Source of the DNA: Auanema rhodensis
Taxonomy: Eukaryota; Nematoda; Chromadorea; Rhabditida; Rhabditidae
DNA length: 64,000 bases
Assembly (NCBI GenBank): GCA_964057225.1
Contig: OZ059898.1
Location: 372,001-436,000 of the forward strand
Direction of reading: 5' to 3'
The notes under the pieces were generated by a model, which ran no database searches, had not been told where the DNA came from, and saw nothing but the letters and a program-made list of their open reading frames with translations. Both the position numbers and the translations under genes were made by a program. Below are positions 51,160 to 63,400 of this stretch, in pieces (position 1 is the first letter of the stretch; each line of letters begins with the position of its first letter).

Positions 51160-53983
51160 CATTGTCTCGTCCTCAACCCCTCTTGTCTCTGCTAACCCTA
51201 CCAGCTTCTCAGTTCAGTGTTTTAATGCACGATCCATCCTAAACAAACTTCATTCACTATCTCATGTTATTTCCCTATCCTCTCCTGATATAATTGCTAT
51301 ATCAGAATCTTGGCTTTTTCCAGAGTTCGATTCCTACCTACTCCCGTGCAAAGATACTTACTCTATTTTTAGAGCCGATAGGTGTCTTTCACGTGGTGGT
51401 GGCGTTGTCCTCTATGTGAAAAGTCATGTCAAAGTCTGTCTCCTTTCCTGCTCTTCCCCTCAATCTTCCATACAATTTATTAACTTACTCATTCCTTCAC
51501 TCAATGCTGTTTTTTCATTGTGTTATCGTCCTCCAACAGCGTCTCATTCAGATTTCATTCTTTTTCTTTCTGATCTTCGTAAACAAATTTCTAGACGATC
51601 GTTCTTTCTAACAGGCGATCTTAATTTCCCTAAAATTAATTGGGATCTCGGTATTTGCTCACAACCTTGCTCCTCTAGTAAATCTATTCTTCAATTTCTC
51701 AATGACTGCTGTTCTTATCAGTTAGTAAAGTTCCCTACCAGAGGCAAGAACATTCTCGATTATGTTATCACGGATAACATATCTAGTGTAGTCAACATAG
51801 CTCGTTCTTCTCCCCTCGGTTCCTCGGATCATCATTCTGTTGTCTTCCATATTGTTTCAGACACTTCTCAGCTAGCTACTGCAATCAACTCTTCCGATAT
51901 TTCTTCCCCAGCAACACTTCCTATGTTTTCTAATCGTAATTTTCAAGCTGCCGATTACAACCTCATCAACCATAGACTAGCCAACATTGATTTTGCTAGT
52001 CATCTTTCCGGTCTCACTCCTTTAGACTCTTATTCCAAATTTATTCACATTCTTCACTCGGTCATTGATTGCTGCGTACCCAGGAAACAAGAAAGAAGAA
52101 AAAAGAAGATTGACCGAGATATTTTAAAACTCTCTTCTCACATAAACAAACTTAGTTCCTCTTATCATCATCATGATGAATCCCGCCGTAAAAAACTATC
52201 TCTTTCCCTTGATAAACTCATCAAGAATATATTGGCTTCTGAAGAGGAACGTATTGCTAACTATAACAATTCAAAACTTTTTTACCGTTTCTGCAGAACT
52301 CGTCTGGGCGGCAACACTTCAGATATCCCTGATCTCAAAATAGATAATAATTCTGTCTCGTCTGATTCTGACAAAGCTTCTATCTTTGCCAGTACCTTCT
52401 CTGTCCACCCTCTTTCTATCTCTTCAGCACATGCTCCTGTTTCCCCTTCTTCTGGTATCATCGATTTTATTGATGTTTCCCCTCTCAACGTCTACAAAAT
52501 TCTCTGTCAGTTACCTCTCCGGGTATCAACCTCTCCGGACGGAATTCCTTATTTTTTCCTAAAAAACTGTGCTTCTACTATTTCTCAGCCTCTAGCCTTT
52601 GTCTTTCACAATCTTCTTATTTCTTCCTCTTGCCCTGCTGACTGGAAAACAGCATGGATTCGTCCTGTTCTCAAATCAGGGCTTTCTTCAAACCCGGTTA
52701 ATTATCGCCCTATTTCTCTCACATCCAGTCTGTCTAAAGTTTTTGAACGTCTTCTCCGTTCACCTCTTCTTGATTTTGGTATTTCCTCCGGCTGTATTTC
52801 ACCTAATCAGTTTGCTTTTCTTCCAAAACGCAATACTGTATCGGCAATTCTTAGTAGTCATGTACTCTGGAGATCTTCAGTGGACAAGAAAAGACCTGTT
52901 TATGTTGCCTTCATTGACTTCTCCAAGGCTTTCGATCTTATAAATCATTCTGTTCTTTTAACTAAACTAAAATCAATTGGTATCGACGGCTGTATTCACT
53001 CCTTTCTCAAAAATTTCATTACTGATAGATCCTTCTCGGTATTGGTTAATTATTCTCTATCCGCCACAAATCGTTTGCCCTGTGGAGTTCCACAAGGGAC
53101 AGTTCTGGGTCCACTTCTTTTTCTATTTTACATAAATGACATCACATCAAACTTACCCGATGACGTGCATCCAACTCTCTATGCGGATGATCTTAAACTA
53201 AGCAGCACTAATCCTGTAAGTTTACAATTGGCCTTGGATAACCTGAAAAACTGGTGTCTATTAAACGGTATGAAGGTAAATACTACTAAATCTAAAGTTA
53301 TGATTATATCTAGTACTACTACATCAAGATTAAACACAATTTTCAAATTTGGCGACATCTCGTTAGCCACAGTAACAACGTACAAAGATCTTGGTGTATG
53401 TACTGACTATAATCTTTCTTTCAATAGCCATATAAATAGAATCTCTAACATCGCTGCTCACAAATGTCGTGTTATCTTGCGTTGTTTTTACTCAAGATCA
53501 CCTACCTTGATGTTTAAACTGTTTTGCTGCTATATCAGGCCTATTTTAGAATATGCCTCAGTTGTATGGTCCCCTCAAAATAACAAAGATAAAGCACGCA
53601 TTGAGTCCGTACAAAAAAAGTTCTTGAACGCTATTTTTAAGAGAGCCGAAATAGCTTTGGATTACAAAAACCAGCTATTGTTTCTTGGAGCTAAGGAACT
53701 ATCTTTTAGAAGACTGTTAATTGATCTCGTCTTCTATCACAATCAGATAACTAAAAACATTCCAGAAAACAGCCTTAATTTTTTTACTATCAAGCACTAC
53801 GCACATTCACTTCGTAGGCATCTATGGAATGTTGAATATCCTGATCTTTGGAGAAGCGAAACAAGAACTGGAATTGAATACAGAGCTATTCAAATCTGGA
53901 ACGCTCTTCCTGAAAACATCATTCAACTGAGAAACACCTCCAGCTTCAGAAAACACCTATCTGTTATTTTAAATGATTTTTAA
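51128..53983 (+). CDS. LINE ORF2 polyprotein: APE endonuclease plus reverse transcriptase
   Basis: Nicks target DNA and reverse-transcribes the element RNA onto it. Residues are counted from the GTG at 51128. Endonuclease, about 27-240: N33 (CFNARS), E60 (SES), Y133 (CYRPP), D164 and N166 (TGDLNFP), D211 (LDYVITD), D234-H235 (GSSDHHSV). Reverse transcriptase, about 450-760: WKTAWIRPVLKSG (506-518), NYRPISLTS (525-533), catalytic D597 in FIDFSKAFD, PCGVPQGTVLGP (651-662), YADD (685-688), NTTKSKVM (718-725), YKDLGV (752-757). The C-terminal part has the CYIRPILEYASVVW and IWNALPENI motifs usual in this group; there is no RNase H or zinc knuckle. Length is normal for the clade. The start is unusual: the frame opens after TGA at 51110-51112 and has no AUG until residue 266 (51923), inside the ORF and beyond the endonuclease. 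It overlaps ORF1 in the +1 frame. Confidence 0.95.
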   Translation: MSRLTKCPFVNIVSSSTPLVSANPTSFSVQCFNARSILNKLHSLSHVISLSSPDIIAISESWLFPEFDSYLLPCKDTYSIFRADRCLSRGGGVVLYVKSHVKVCLLSCSSPQSSIQFINLLIPSLNAVFSLCYRPPTASHSDFILFLSDLRKQISRRSFFLTGDLNFPKINWDLGICSQPCSSSKSILQFLNDCCSYQLVKFPTRGKNILDYVITDNISSVVNIARSSPLGSSDHHSVVFHIVSDTSQLATAINSSDISSPATLPMFSNRNFQAADYNLINHRLANIDFASHLSGLTPLDSYSKFIHILHSVIDCCVPRKQERRKKKIDRDILKLSSHINKLSSSYHHHDESRRKKLSLSLDKLIKNILASEEERIANYNNSKLFYRFCRTRLGGNTSDIPDLKIDNNSVSSDSDKASIFASTFSVHPLSISSAHAPVSPSSGIIDFIDVSPLNVYKILCQLPLRVSTSPDGIPYFFLKNCASTISQPLAFVFHNLLISSSCPADWKTAWIRPVLKSGLSSNPVNYRPISLTSSLSKVFERLLRSPLLDFGISSGCISPNQFAFLPKRNTVSAILSSHVLWRSSVDKKRPVYVAFIDFSKAFDLINHSVLLTKLKSIGIDGCIHSFLKNFITDRSFSVLVNYSLSATNRLPCGVPQGTVLGPLLFLFYINDITSNLPDDVHPTLYADDLKLSSTNPVSLQLALDNLKNWCLLNGMKVNTTKSKVMIISSTTTSRLNTIFKFGDISLATVTTYKDLGVCTDYNLSFNSHINRISNIAAHKCRVILRCFYSRSPTLMFKLFCCYIRPILEYASVVWSPQNNKDKARIESVQKKFLNAIFKRAEIALDYKNQLLFLGAKELSFRRLLIDLVFYHNQITKNIPENSLNFFTIKHYAHSLRRHLWNVEYPDLWRSETRTGIEYRAIQIWNALPENIIQLRNTSSFRKHLSVILNDF
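51154..51160 (+). promoter_or_regulatory. ORF1 stop / candidate +1 frameshift or reinitiation site
   Basis: ORF1 ends CGT TAA and is followed by C. A single +1 slip at CGT over the stop would continue as AAC ATT GTC in the ORF2 frame, entering at ORF2 residue 11, before the endonuclease. The open overlap of the two frames is 51113-51159. Stop-associated +1 slippage is known from antizyme genes, and stop-coupled reinitiation from LINEs such as SART1. Which of these applies here is inference. Confidence 0.35.
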
Positions 53984-54224
53984 CCTGCTCTGATTAATGT
54001 AACTTGAAATCTTGCTCATGTATATTTTTTTCCATATTACTAGCCTGCTAGCCTCACTGCATGTTATAGTTAGACAGTTTCCTAGTTAACCTCCGAGACC
54101 TGTTACTATGCTCCGAATCCTATAGACATTAGTCATATGGATCAAGCGTTAGTTACCTCTTACTGTCAGAACGGGCTCGACTCATGTCAAGAGTTCCACC
54201 GCACCTGTCAGAATACTACAGAGG

Positions 54225-54241
54225 TCAGTGATCTACACTGA
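54225..54241 (+). other. Hairpin in the LINE 3' UTR
   Basis: Perfect six-base stem TCAGTG/CACTGA with loop ATCTA. It lies about 230 nt before the 3' end. It could contribute to RNA recognition by the reverse transcriptase, but a stem this short can occur by chance. Confidence 0.35.
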
Positions 54242-54454
54242 ACAACTTTTCTCTCCTCTACCTAACTAGAACTTCGAAACCTTAACACACCAGTAGTGCT
54301 GTACGCTATCATAATAAAAGGAAATATGCACGACTCGTTTATTTACATATATCTAGCCAATTATTATGTATGTTTGTATTGTAAGGTTCTTCTGTATATC
54401 TACAATTTTCTCTATTTATTAACATTGTTTCCGCTTTTAACCTGTGATTCGAAC

Positions 54455-54460
54455 AATAAA
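54455..54460 (+). terminator. AATAAA polyadenylation signal of the LINE
   Basis: AATAAA ending 10 nt before the element's 3' boundary, the expected distance for cleavage of the transcript at that end. The inserted copy nevertheless has no poly(A) tract. Confidence 0.55.
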
Positions 54461-54470
54461 CCCGTTCAAA

Positions 54471-57400
54471 CGTGTACATTTAATTAGCATAAATTAAAGT
54501 TCACGTAAATTTCAAAGTCATATGGTTACCATGCACCAATATCAATAAAAATTTGTTTTTAGACTAATATGGACATGGGGAATCTAATTTTGAAAACCGC
54601 ATCTCTTTATCTTTCACGTGAAGCGAGTTACATACCAAGTGCACATCACGTGTACATTTAATTAGCATAAATTAAAGTTCACGTAAATTTCAAAGTCATG
54701 GTTACCATGAACCAATATCAATAAAAATTTGTTTTTAGACTAATATGGACATGGGGAATCTAATTTTGAAAACCGCATCTCTTTATCTTTCACGTGAAGC
54801 GAGTTACATACCAAGTGCACATCACGTGTACATTTAATTAGCATAAATTAAAGTTCACGTAAATTTCAAAGTCATGGTTACCATGAACCAATATCAATAA
54901 AAATTTGTTTTTAGACTAATATGTACATGGGGAATCTAATTTTGAAAACCGCATCTCTTTATCTTTCACGTGAAGCGAGTTACATACCAAGTGCACATCA
55001 CGTGTACATTTAATTAGCATAAATTAAAGTTCACGTAAATTTCAAAGTCATGGTTACCATGCACCAATATCAATAAAAATTCGTTTTTAGACTAATATGG
55101 ACATGGGGAATCTAATTTTGAAAACCGCATCTCTTCATCTTTCACGTGAAGCGAGTTACATACCAAGTGCACATCACGTGTACATTTAATTAGCATAAAT
55201 TAAAGTTCACGTAAATTTCAAAGTCATGGTTACCATGCACCAATATCAATAAAAATTTGTTTTTAGACTAATATGGACATGGGGAATCTAATTTTGAAAA
55301 CCGCATCTCTTCATCTTTCACGTGAAGCGAGTTACATACCAAGTGCACATCACGTGTACATTTAATTAGCATAAATTAAAGTTCACGTAAAATTCAAAGT
55401 CATGGTTACCATGCACCAATATCAAAAAAATTTGTTTTTAGACTAATATGGACATGGGGAATCTAATTTTGAAAACCGCATCTCTTTATCTTTCACGTGA
55501 AGCGAGTTACATACCAAGTGCACATCACGTGTACATTTAATTAGCATAAATTAAAGTTCACGTAAATTTCAAAGTCATGGTTACCTTGCACCAATATCAA
55601 TAAAAATTTGTTTTTAGACTAATATGGACATGGGGAATCTAATTTTGAAAACCGCATCTCTTTATCTTTCACGTGAAGCGAGTTACATACCAAGTGCACA
55701 TCACGTGTACATTTAATTAGCATAAATTAAAGTTCACGTAAATTTCAAAGTCATGGTTACCATGAACCAATATCAATAAAAATTTGTTTTTAGACTAATA
55801 TGGACATGGGGAATCTAATTTTGAAAACCGCATCTCTTTATCTTTCACGTGAAGCGAGTTACATACCAAGTGCACATCACGTGTACATTTAATTAGCATA
55901 AATTAAAGTTCACGTAAATTTCAAAGTCATGGTTACCATGCACCAATATCAATAAAAATTTGTTTTTAGACTAATATGGACATGGGGAATCTAATTTTGA
56001 AAACCGCATCTCTTTATCTTTCACGTGAAGCGAGTTACATACCAAGTGCACATCACGTGTACATTTAATTAGCATAAATTAAAGTTCACGTAAATTTCAA
56101 AGTCATGGTTACCATGCACCAATATCAATAAAAATTTGTTTTTAGACTAATATGGACATGGGGAATCTAATTTTGAAATTCGCATCTCTTTATCTTTCAC
56201 GTGAAGCGAGTTACATACCAAGTGCACATCACGTGTACATTTAATTAGCATAAATTAAAGTTCACGTAAATTTCAAAGTCATGGTTACCATGAAGCAATA
56301 TCAATAAAAATTTGTTTTTGGACTAATATGGACATGGGGAATCTAATTTTGAAAACCGCATCTCTTTATCTTTCACGTGAAGCGAGTTACATACCAAGGG
56401 CACATCACGTGTACATTTAATTAGCATAAATTAAAGTTCACGTAAATTTCAAAGTCATGGTTACCATGAACCAATATCAATAAAAATTTGTTTTTAGACC
56501 AATATGGACATGGGGAATCTAATTTTGAAAACCGCATCTCTTTATCTTTCACGTGAAGCGAGTTACATACCAAGTGCACATCACGTGTACATTTAATTAG
56601 CATAAATTAAAGTTCACGTAAATTTCAAAGTCATGGTTACCATGCACCAATATCAATAAAAATTTGTTTTTAGACTAATATGGACATGGGGAATCTAATT
56701 TTGAAAACCGCATCTCTTTATCTTTCACGTGAAGCGAGTTACATACCAAGTGCACATCACGTGTACATTTAATTAGCATAAATTAAAGTTCACGTAAATT
56801 TCAAAGTCATGGTTACCATGCACCAATATCAATAAAAATTTGTTTTTAGACTAATATGGACATGGGAAATCTAATTTTGAAAACCGCATCTCTTTATCTT
56901 TCACGTGAAGCGAGTTACATACCAAGTGCACATCACGTGTACATTTAATTAGCATAAATTAAAGTTCACGTAAATTTCAAAGTCATGGTTACCATGAACC
57001 AATATCAATAAAAATTTGTTTTTAGACTAATATGGACATGGGGAATCTAATTTTGAAAACCGCATCTCTTCATCTTTCACGTGAAGCGAGTTACATACCA
57101 AGTGCACATCACGTGTACATTTAATTAGCATAAATTAAAGTTCACGTAAATTTCAAAGTCATGGTTACCATGCACCAATATCAATAAAAATTTGTTTTTA
57201 GACTAATATGGACATGGGGAATCTAATTTTGAAAACCGCATCTCTTTATCTTTCACGTGAAGCGAGTTACATACCTAGTGCACATCACGTGTTCATTTAA
57301 TTAGCATAAATTAAAGTTCACGTAAATTTCAAAGTCATGGTTACCATGCACCAATATCAATAAAAATTTGTTTTTAGACTAATATGGACATGGGGAATCT

Positions 57401-60400
57401 AATTTTGAAAACCGCATCTCTTTATCTTTCACGTGAAGCGAGTTACATACCAAGTGCACATCACGTGTACATTTAATTAGCATAAATTAAAGTTCACGTA
57501 AATTTCAAAGTCATGGTTACCATGAACCAATATCAATAAAAATTTGTTTTTAGACTAATATGGACATGGGGAATCTAATTTTGAAAACCGCATCTCTTTA
57601 TCTTTCACGTGAAGCGAGTTACATACCAAGTGCACATCACGTGAACATTTAATTAGCATAATTTAAAGTTCACGTAAATTTCAAAGTCATGGTTACCATG
57701 CACCAATATCAATAAAAATTTGTTTTTAGACTAATATGGACATGGGGAATCTAATTTTGAAAATCGCATCTCTTTATCTTTCACGTGAAGCGAGTTACAT
57801 ACCAAGTGCACATCACGTGTACATTTAATTAGCATAAATTAAAGTTCACGTAAATTTCAAAGTCATGGTTACCATGAAGCAATATCAATAAAAATTTGTT
57901 TTTAGACTAATATGGACATGGGGAATCTAATTTTGAAAACCGCATCTCTTTATCTTTCACGTGAAGCGAGTTACATACCAAGTGCACATCACGTGTACAT
58001 TTAATTAGCATAAATTAAAGTTCACGTAAATTTCAAAGTCATGGTTACCATGAACCAATATCAATAAAAATTTGTTTTTAGACCAATATGGACATGGGGA
58101 ATCTAATTTTGAAAACCGCATCTCTTTATCTTTCACGTGAAGCGAGTTACATACCAAGTGCACATCACGTGTACATTTAATTAGCATAAATTAAAGTTCA
58201 CGTAAATTTCAAAGTCATGGTTACCATGCACCAATATCAATAAAAATTTGTTTTTAGACTAATATGGACATGGGGAATCTAATTTTGAAAACCGCATCTC
58301 TTTATCTTTCACGTGAAGCGAGTTACATACCAAGTGCACATCACGTGTACATTTAATTAGCATAAATTAAAGTTCACGTAAATTTCAAAGTCATGGTTAC
58401 CATGCACCAATATCAATAAAAATTTGTTTTTAGACTAATATGGACATGGGGAATCTAATTTTGAAAACCGCATCTCTTTATCTTTCACGTGAAGCGAGTA
58501 ACATACCAAGTGCACATCACGTGTACATTTAATTAGCATAAATTAAAGTTCACGTAAATTTCAAAGTCATGGTTACCATGCACCAATATCAATAAAAATT
58601 TGTTTTTAGACTAATATGGACATGGGGAATCTAATTTTGAAAACCGCATCTCTTTATCTTTCACGTGAAGCGAGTTACATACCAAGTGCACATCACGTGT
58701 ACATTTAATTAGCATAAATTAAAGTTCACGTAAATTTCAAAGTCATGGTTACCATGAAGCAATATCAATAAAAATTTGTTTTTAGACTAATATGGACATG
58801 GGGAATCTAATTTTGAAAACCGCATCTCTTTATCTTTCACGTGAAGCGAGTTACATACCAAGGGCACATCACGTGTACATTTAATTAGCATAAATTAAAG
58901 TTCACGTAAATTTCAAAGTCATGGTTACCATGAACCAATATCAATAAAAATTTGTTTTTAGACCAATATGGACATGGGGAATCTAATTTTGAAAACCGCA
59001 TCTCTTTATCTTTCACGTGAAGCGAGTTACATACCAAGTGCACATCACGTGTACATTTAATTAGCATAAATTAAAGTTCACGTAAATTTCAAAGTCATGG
59101 TTACCATGCACCAATATCAATAAAAATTTGTTTTTAGACTAATATGGACATGGGGAATCTAATTTTGAAAACCGCATCTCTTTATCTTTCACGTGAAGCG
59201 AGTTACATACCAAGTGCACATCACGTGTACATTTAATTAGCATAAATTAAAGTTCACGTAAATTTCAAAGTCATGGTTACCATGAACCAATATCAATAAA
59301 AATTTGTTTTTAGACCAATATGGACATGGGGAATCTAATTTTGAAAACCGCATCTCTTTATCTTTCACGTGAAGCGAGTTACATACCAAGTGCACATCAC
59401 GTGTACATTTAATTAGCATAAATTAAAGTTCACGTAAATTTCAAAGTCATGGTTACCATGCACCAATATCAATAAAAATTTGTTTTTAGACTAATATGGA
59501 CATGGGGAATCTAATTTTGAAAACCGCATCTCTTTATCTTTCACGTGAAGCGAGTTACATACCAAGTGCACATCACGTGTACATTTAATTAGCATAAATT
59601 AAAGTTCACGTAAATTTCAAAGTCATGGTTACCATGCACCAATATCAATAAAAATTTGTTTTTAGACTAATATGGACATGGGGAATCTAATTTTGAAAAC
59701 CGCATCTCTTTATCTTTCACGTGAAGCGAGTTACATACCAAGTGCACATCACGTGTACATTTAATTAGCATAAATTAAAGTTCACGTAAATTTCAAAGTC
59801 ATGGTTACCATGCACCAATATCAATAAAAATTTGTTTTTAGACTAATATGGACATGGGGAATCTAATTTTGAAAACCGCATCTCTTTATCTTTCACGTGA
59901 AGCGAGTTACATACCAAGTGCACATCACGTGTACATTTAATTAGCATAAATTAAAGTTCACGTAAATTTCAAAGTCATGGTTACCATGAACCAATATCAA
60001 TAAAAATTTGTTTTTAGACTAATATGGACATGGGGAATCTAATTTTGAAAACCGCATCTCTTTATCTTTCACGTGAAGCGAGTTACATACCAAGTGCACA
60101 TCACGTGTACATTTAATTAGCATAAATTAAAGTTCACGTAAATTTCAAAGTCATGGTTACCATGAACCAATATCAATAAAAATTTGTTTTTAGACTAATA
60201 TGGAGATGGGGAATCTAATTTTGAAAACCGCATCTCTTTATCTTTCACGTGAAGCGAGTTACATACCAAGTGCACATCACGTGTACATTTAATTAGCATA
60301 AATTAAAGTTCACGTAAAATTCAAAGTCATGGTTACCATGCACCAATATCAATAAAAATTTGTTTTTAGACTAATATGGACATGGGGAATCTAATTTTGA

Positions 60401-63400
60401 AAACCGCATCTCTTTATCTTTCACGTGAAGCGAGTTACATACCAAGTGCACATCACGTGTACATTTAATTAGCATAAATTAAAGTTCACGTAAATTTCAA
60501 AGTCATGGTTACCATGAACCAATATCAATAAAAATTTGTTTTTAGACTAATATGGACATGGGGAATCTAATTTTGAAAACCGCATCTCTTTATCTTTCAC
60601 GTGAAGCGAGTTACATACCAAGTGCACATCACGTGTACATTTAATTAGCATAATTTAAAGTTCACGTAAATTTCAAAGTCATGGTTACCATGCACCAATA
60701 TCAATAAAAATTTGTTTTTAGACTAATATGGACATGGGGAATCTAATTTTGAAAACCGCATCTCTTTATCTTTCACGTGAAGCGAGTTACATACCAAGTG
60801 CACATCACGTGTACATTTAATTAGCATAAATTAAAGTTCACGTAAATTTCAAAGTCATGGTTACCATGAAGCAATATCAATAAAAATTTGTTTTTAGACT
60901 AATATGGACATGGGGAATCTAATTTTGAAAACCGCATCTCTTTATCTTTCACGTGAAGCGAGTTACATACCAAGTGCACATCACGTGTACATTTAATTAG
61001 CATAAATTAAAGTTCACGTAAATTTCAAAGTCATGGTTACCATGAACCAATATCAATAAAAATTTGTTTTTAGACCAATATGGACATGGGGAATCTAATT
61101 TTGAAAACCGCATCTCTTTATCTTTCACGTGAAGCGAGTTACATACCAAGTGCACATCACGTGTACATTTAATTAGCATAAATTAAAGTTCACGTAAATT
61201 TCAAAGTCATGGTTACCATGCACCAATATCAATAAAAATTTGTTTTTAGACTAATATGGACATGGGGAATCTAATTTTGAAAACCGCATCTCTTTATCTT
61301 TCACGTGAAGCGAGTTACATACCAAGTGCACATCACGTGTACATTTAATTAGCATAAATTAAAGTTCACGTAAATTTCAAAGTCATGGTTACCATGCACC
61401 AATATCAATAAAAATTTGTTTTTAGACTAATATGGACATGGGGAATCTAATTTTGAAAACCGCATCTCTTTATCTTTCACGTGAAGCGAGTTACATACCA
61501 AGTGCACATCACGTGTACATTTAATTAGCATAAATTAAAGTTCACGTAAATTTCAAAGTCATGGTTACCATGAACCAATATCAATAAAAATTTGTTTTTA
61601 GACTAATATGGACATGGGGAATCTAATTTTGAAAACCGCATCTCTTTATCTTTCACGTGAAGCGAGTTACATACCAAGTGCACATCACGTGTACATTTAA
61701 TTAGCATAAATTAAAGTTCACGTAAATTTCAAAGTCATGGTTACCATGAACCAATATCAATAAAAATTTGTTTTTAGACTAATATGGACATGGGGAATCT
61801 AATTTTGAAAACCGCATCTCTTTATCTTTCACGTGAAGCGAGTTACATACCAAGTGCACATCACGTGTACATTTAATTAGCATAAATTAAAGTTCACGTA
61901 AATTTCAAAGTCATGGTTACCATGCACCAATATCAATAAAAATTTGTTTTTGACTAATATGGACATGGGGAATCTAATTTTGGAAACCGCATCTCTTTAT
62001 CTTTCACGTGAAGCGAGTTACATACCAAGTGCACATCACGTGTACATTTAATTAGCATAAATTAAAGTTCACGTAAATTTCAAAGTCATGGTTACCATGC
62101 ACCAATATCAATAAAAATTTGTTTTTAGACTAATATGGACATGGGGAATCTAATTTTGAAAACCGCATCTCTTTATCTTTCACGTGAAGCGAGTTACATA
62201 CCAAGTGCACATCACGTGTACATTTAATTAGCATAATTTAAAGTTCACGTAAATTTCAAAGTCATGGTTACCATGCACCAATATCAATAAAAATTTGTTT
62301 TTAGACTAATATGGACATGGGGAATCTAATTTTGAAAACCGCATCTCTTTATCTTTCACGTGAAGCGAGTTACATACCAAGTGCACATCACGTGTACATT
62401 TAATTAGCATAAATTAAAGTTCACGTAAATTTCAAAGTCATGGTTACCATGAAGCAATATCAATAAAAATTTGTTTTTAGACTAATATGGACATGGGGAA
62501 TCTAATTTTGAAAACCGCATCTCTTTATCTTTCACGTGAAGCGAGTTACATACCAAGTGCACATCACGTGTACATTTAATTAGCATAAATTAAAGTTCAC
62601 GTAAATTTCAAAGTCATGGTTACCATGCACCAATATCAATAAAAATTTGTTTTTAGACTAATATGGACATGGGGAATCTAATTTTAAAAACCGCATCTCT
62701 TTATCTTTCACGTGAAGCGAGTTACATACCAAGTGCACATCACGTGTACATTTAATTAGCATAAATTAAAGTTCACGTAAATTTCAAAGTCATGGTTACC
62801 ATGAACCAATATCAATAAAAATTTGTTTTTAGACTAATATGGACATGGGGAATCTAATTTTGAAAACCGCATCTCTTTATCTTTCACGTGAAGCGAGTTA
62901 CATACCAAGTGCACATCACGTGTACATTTAATTAGCATAAATTAAAGTTCACGTAAATTTCAAAGTCATGGTTACCATGAACCAATATCAATAAAAATTT
63001 GTTTTTAGACTAATATGGACATGGGGAATCTAATTTTGAAAACCGCATCTCTTTATCTTTCACGTGAAGCGAGTTACATACCAAGTGCACATCACGTGTA
63101 CATTTAATTAGCATAAATTAAAGTTCACGTAAATTTCAAAGTCATGGTTACCATGAACCAATATCAATAAAAATTTGTTTTTAGACTAATATGGAGATGG
63201 GGAATCTAATTTTGAAAACCGCATCTCTTTATCTTTCACGTGAAGCGAGTTACATACCAAGTGCACATCACGTGTACATTTAATTAGCATAAATTAAAGT
63301 TCACGTAAAATTCAAAGTCATGGTTACCATGCACCAATATCAATAAAAATTTGTTTTTAGACTAATATGGACATGGGGAATCTAATTTTGAAAACCGCAT

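Larger units (their letters stand above)
49858..54470 (+). mobile_element. Full-length non-LTR retrotransposon (LINE), CR1/L2-like, inserted in satellite
   Basis: A 4613-bp element with 5' UTR, ORF1, overlapping ORF2 (APE endonuclease plus reverse transcriptase) and 3' UTR. It has no terminal repeats, integrase or RNase H. Both frames are free of stops and the catalytic motifs are present, so it may be active or only recently inserted. Boundaries come from the satellite: the monomer stops after CACATCA at 49857 and resumes with CGTGTACATT at 54471. Satellite phase across the insertion is kept (markers at 49771 and 61952 differ by exactly 43 x 176 bp once the 4613 bp is removed), so nothing was deleted. 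Target duplication is 0 or 1 bp. Clade assignment rests on motif style and domain order; a tree of the reverse transcriptase would settle it. Confidence 0.95.
53984..54470 (+). other. LINE 3' UTR
   Basis: 487 bp after the ORF2 stop (TAA 53981-53983). No open frame worth calling. It holds a short hairpin at 54225-54241, an AATAAA at 54455-54460, and ends CCCGTTCAAA directly against the satellite. There is no poly(A) and no terminal microsatellite. In CR1/L2 elements the 3' end is recognised by the reverse transcriptase; the exact signal here is unknown. Confidence 0.8.

Noticed and set aside
50666-53385. Several 60-115 aa frames on both strands inside ORF1 and ORF2
   Set aside because: They overlap the two well-supported LINE proteins in other frames and show no domain features.
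54444-54458. Minus-strand B-box-like GTTCGAATCA near the LINE 3' end, suggesting a tRNA or SINE
   Set aside because: No A box at the proper distance and no cloverleaf could be drawn; the match is partial and short.
49840-54485. Longer target-site duplication around the LINE
   Set aside because: Comparing the two junctions with the uninterrupted monomer leaves at most one shared A; no repeated flank was found.
54296-54487. 63-aa frame in the LINE 3' UTR running into the satellite
   Set aside because: It crosses the element boundary, shows no recognisable motif and lies after the ORF2 stop.
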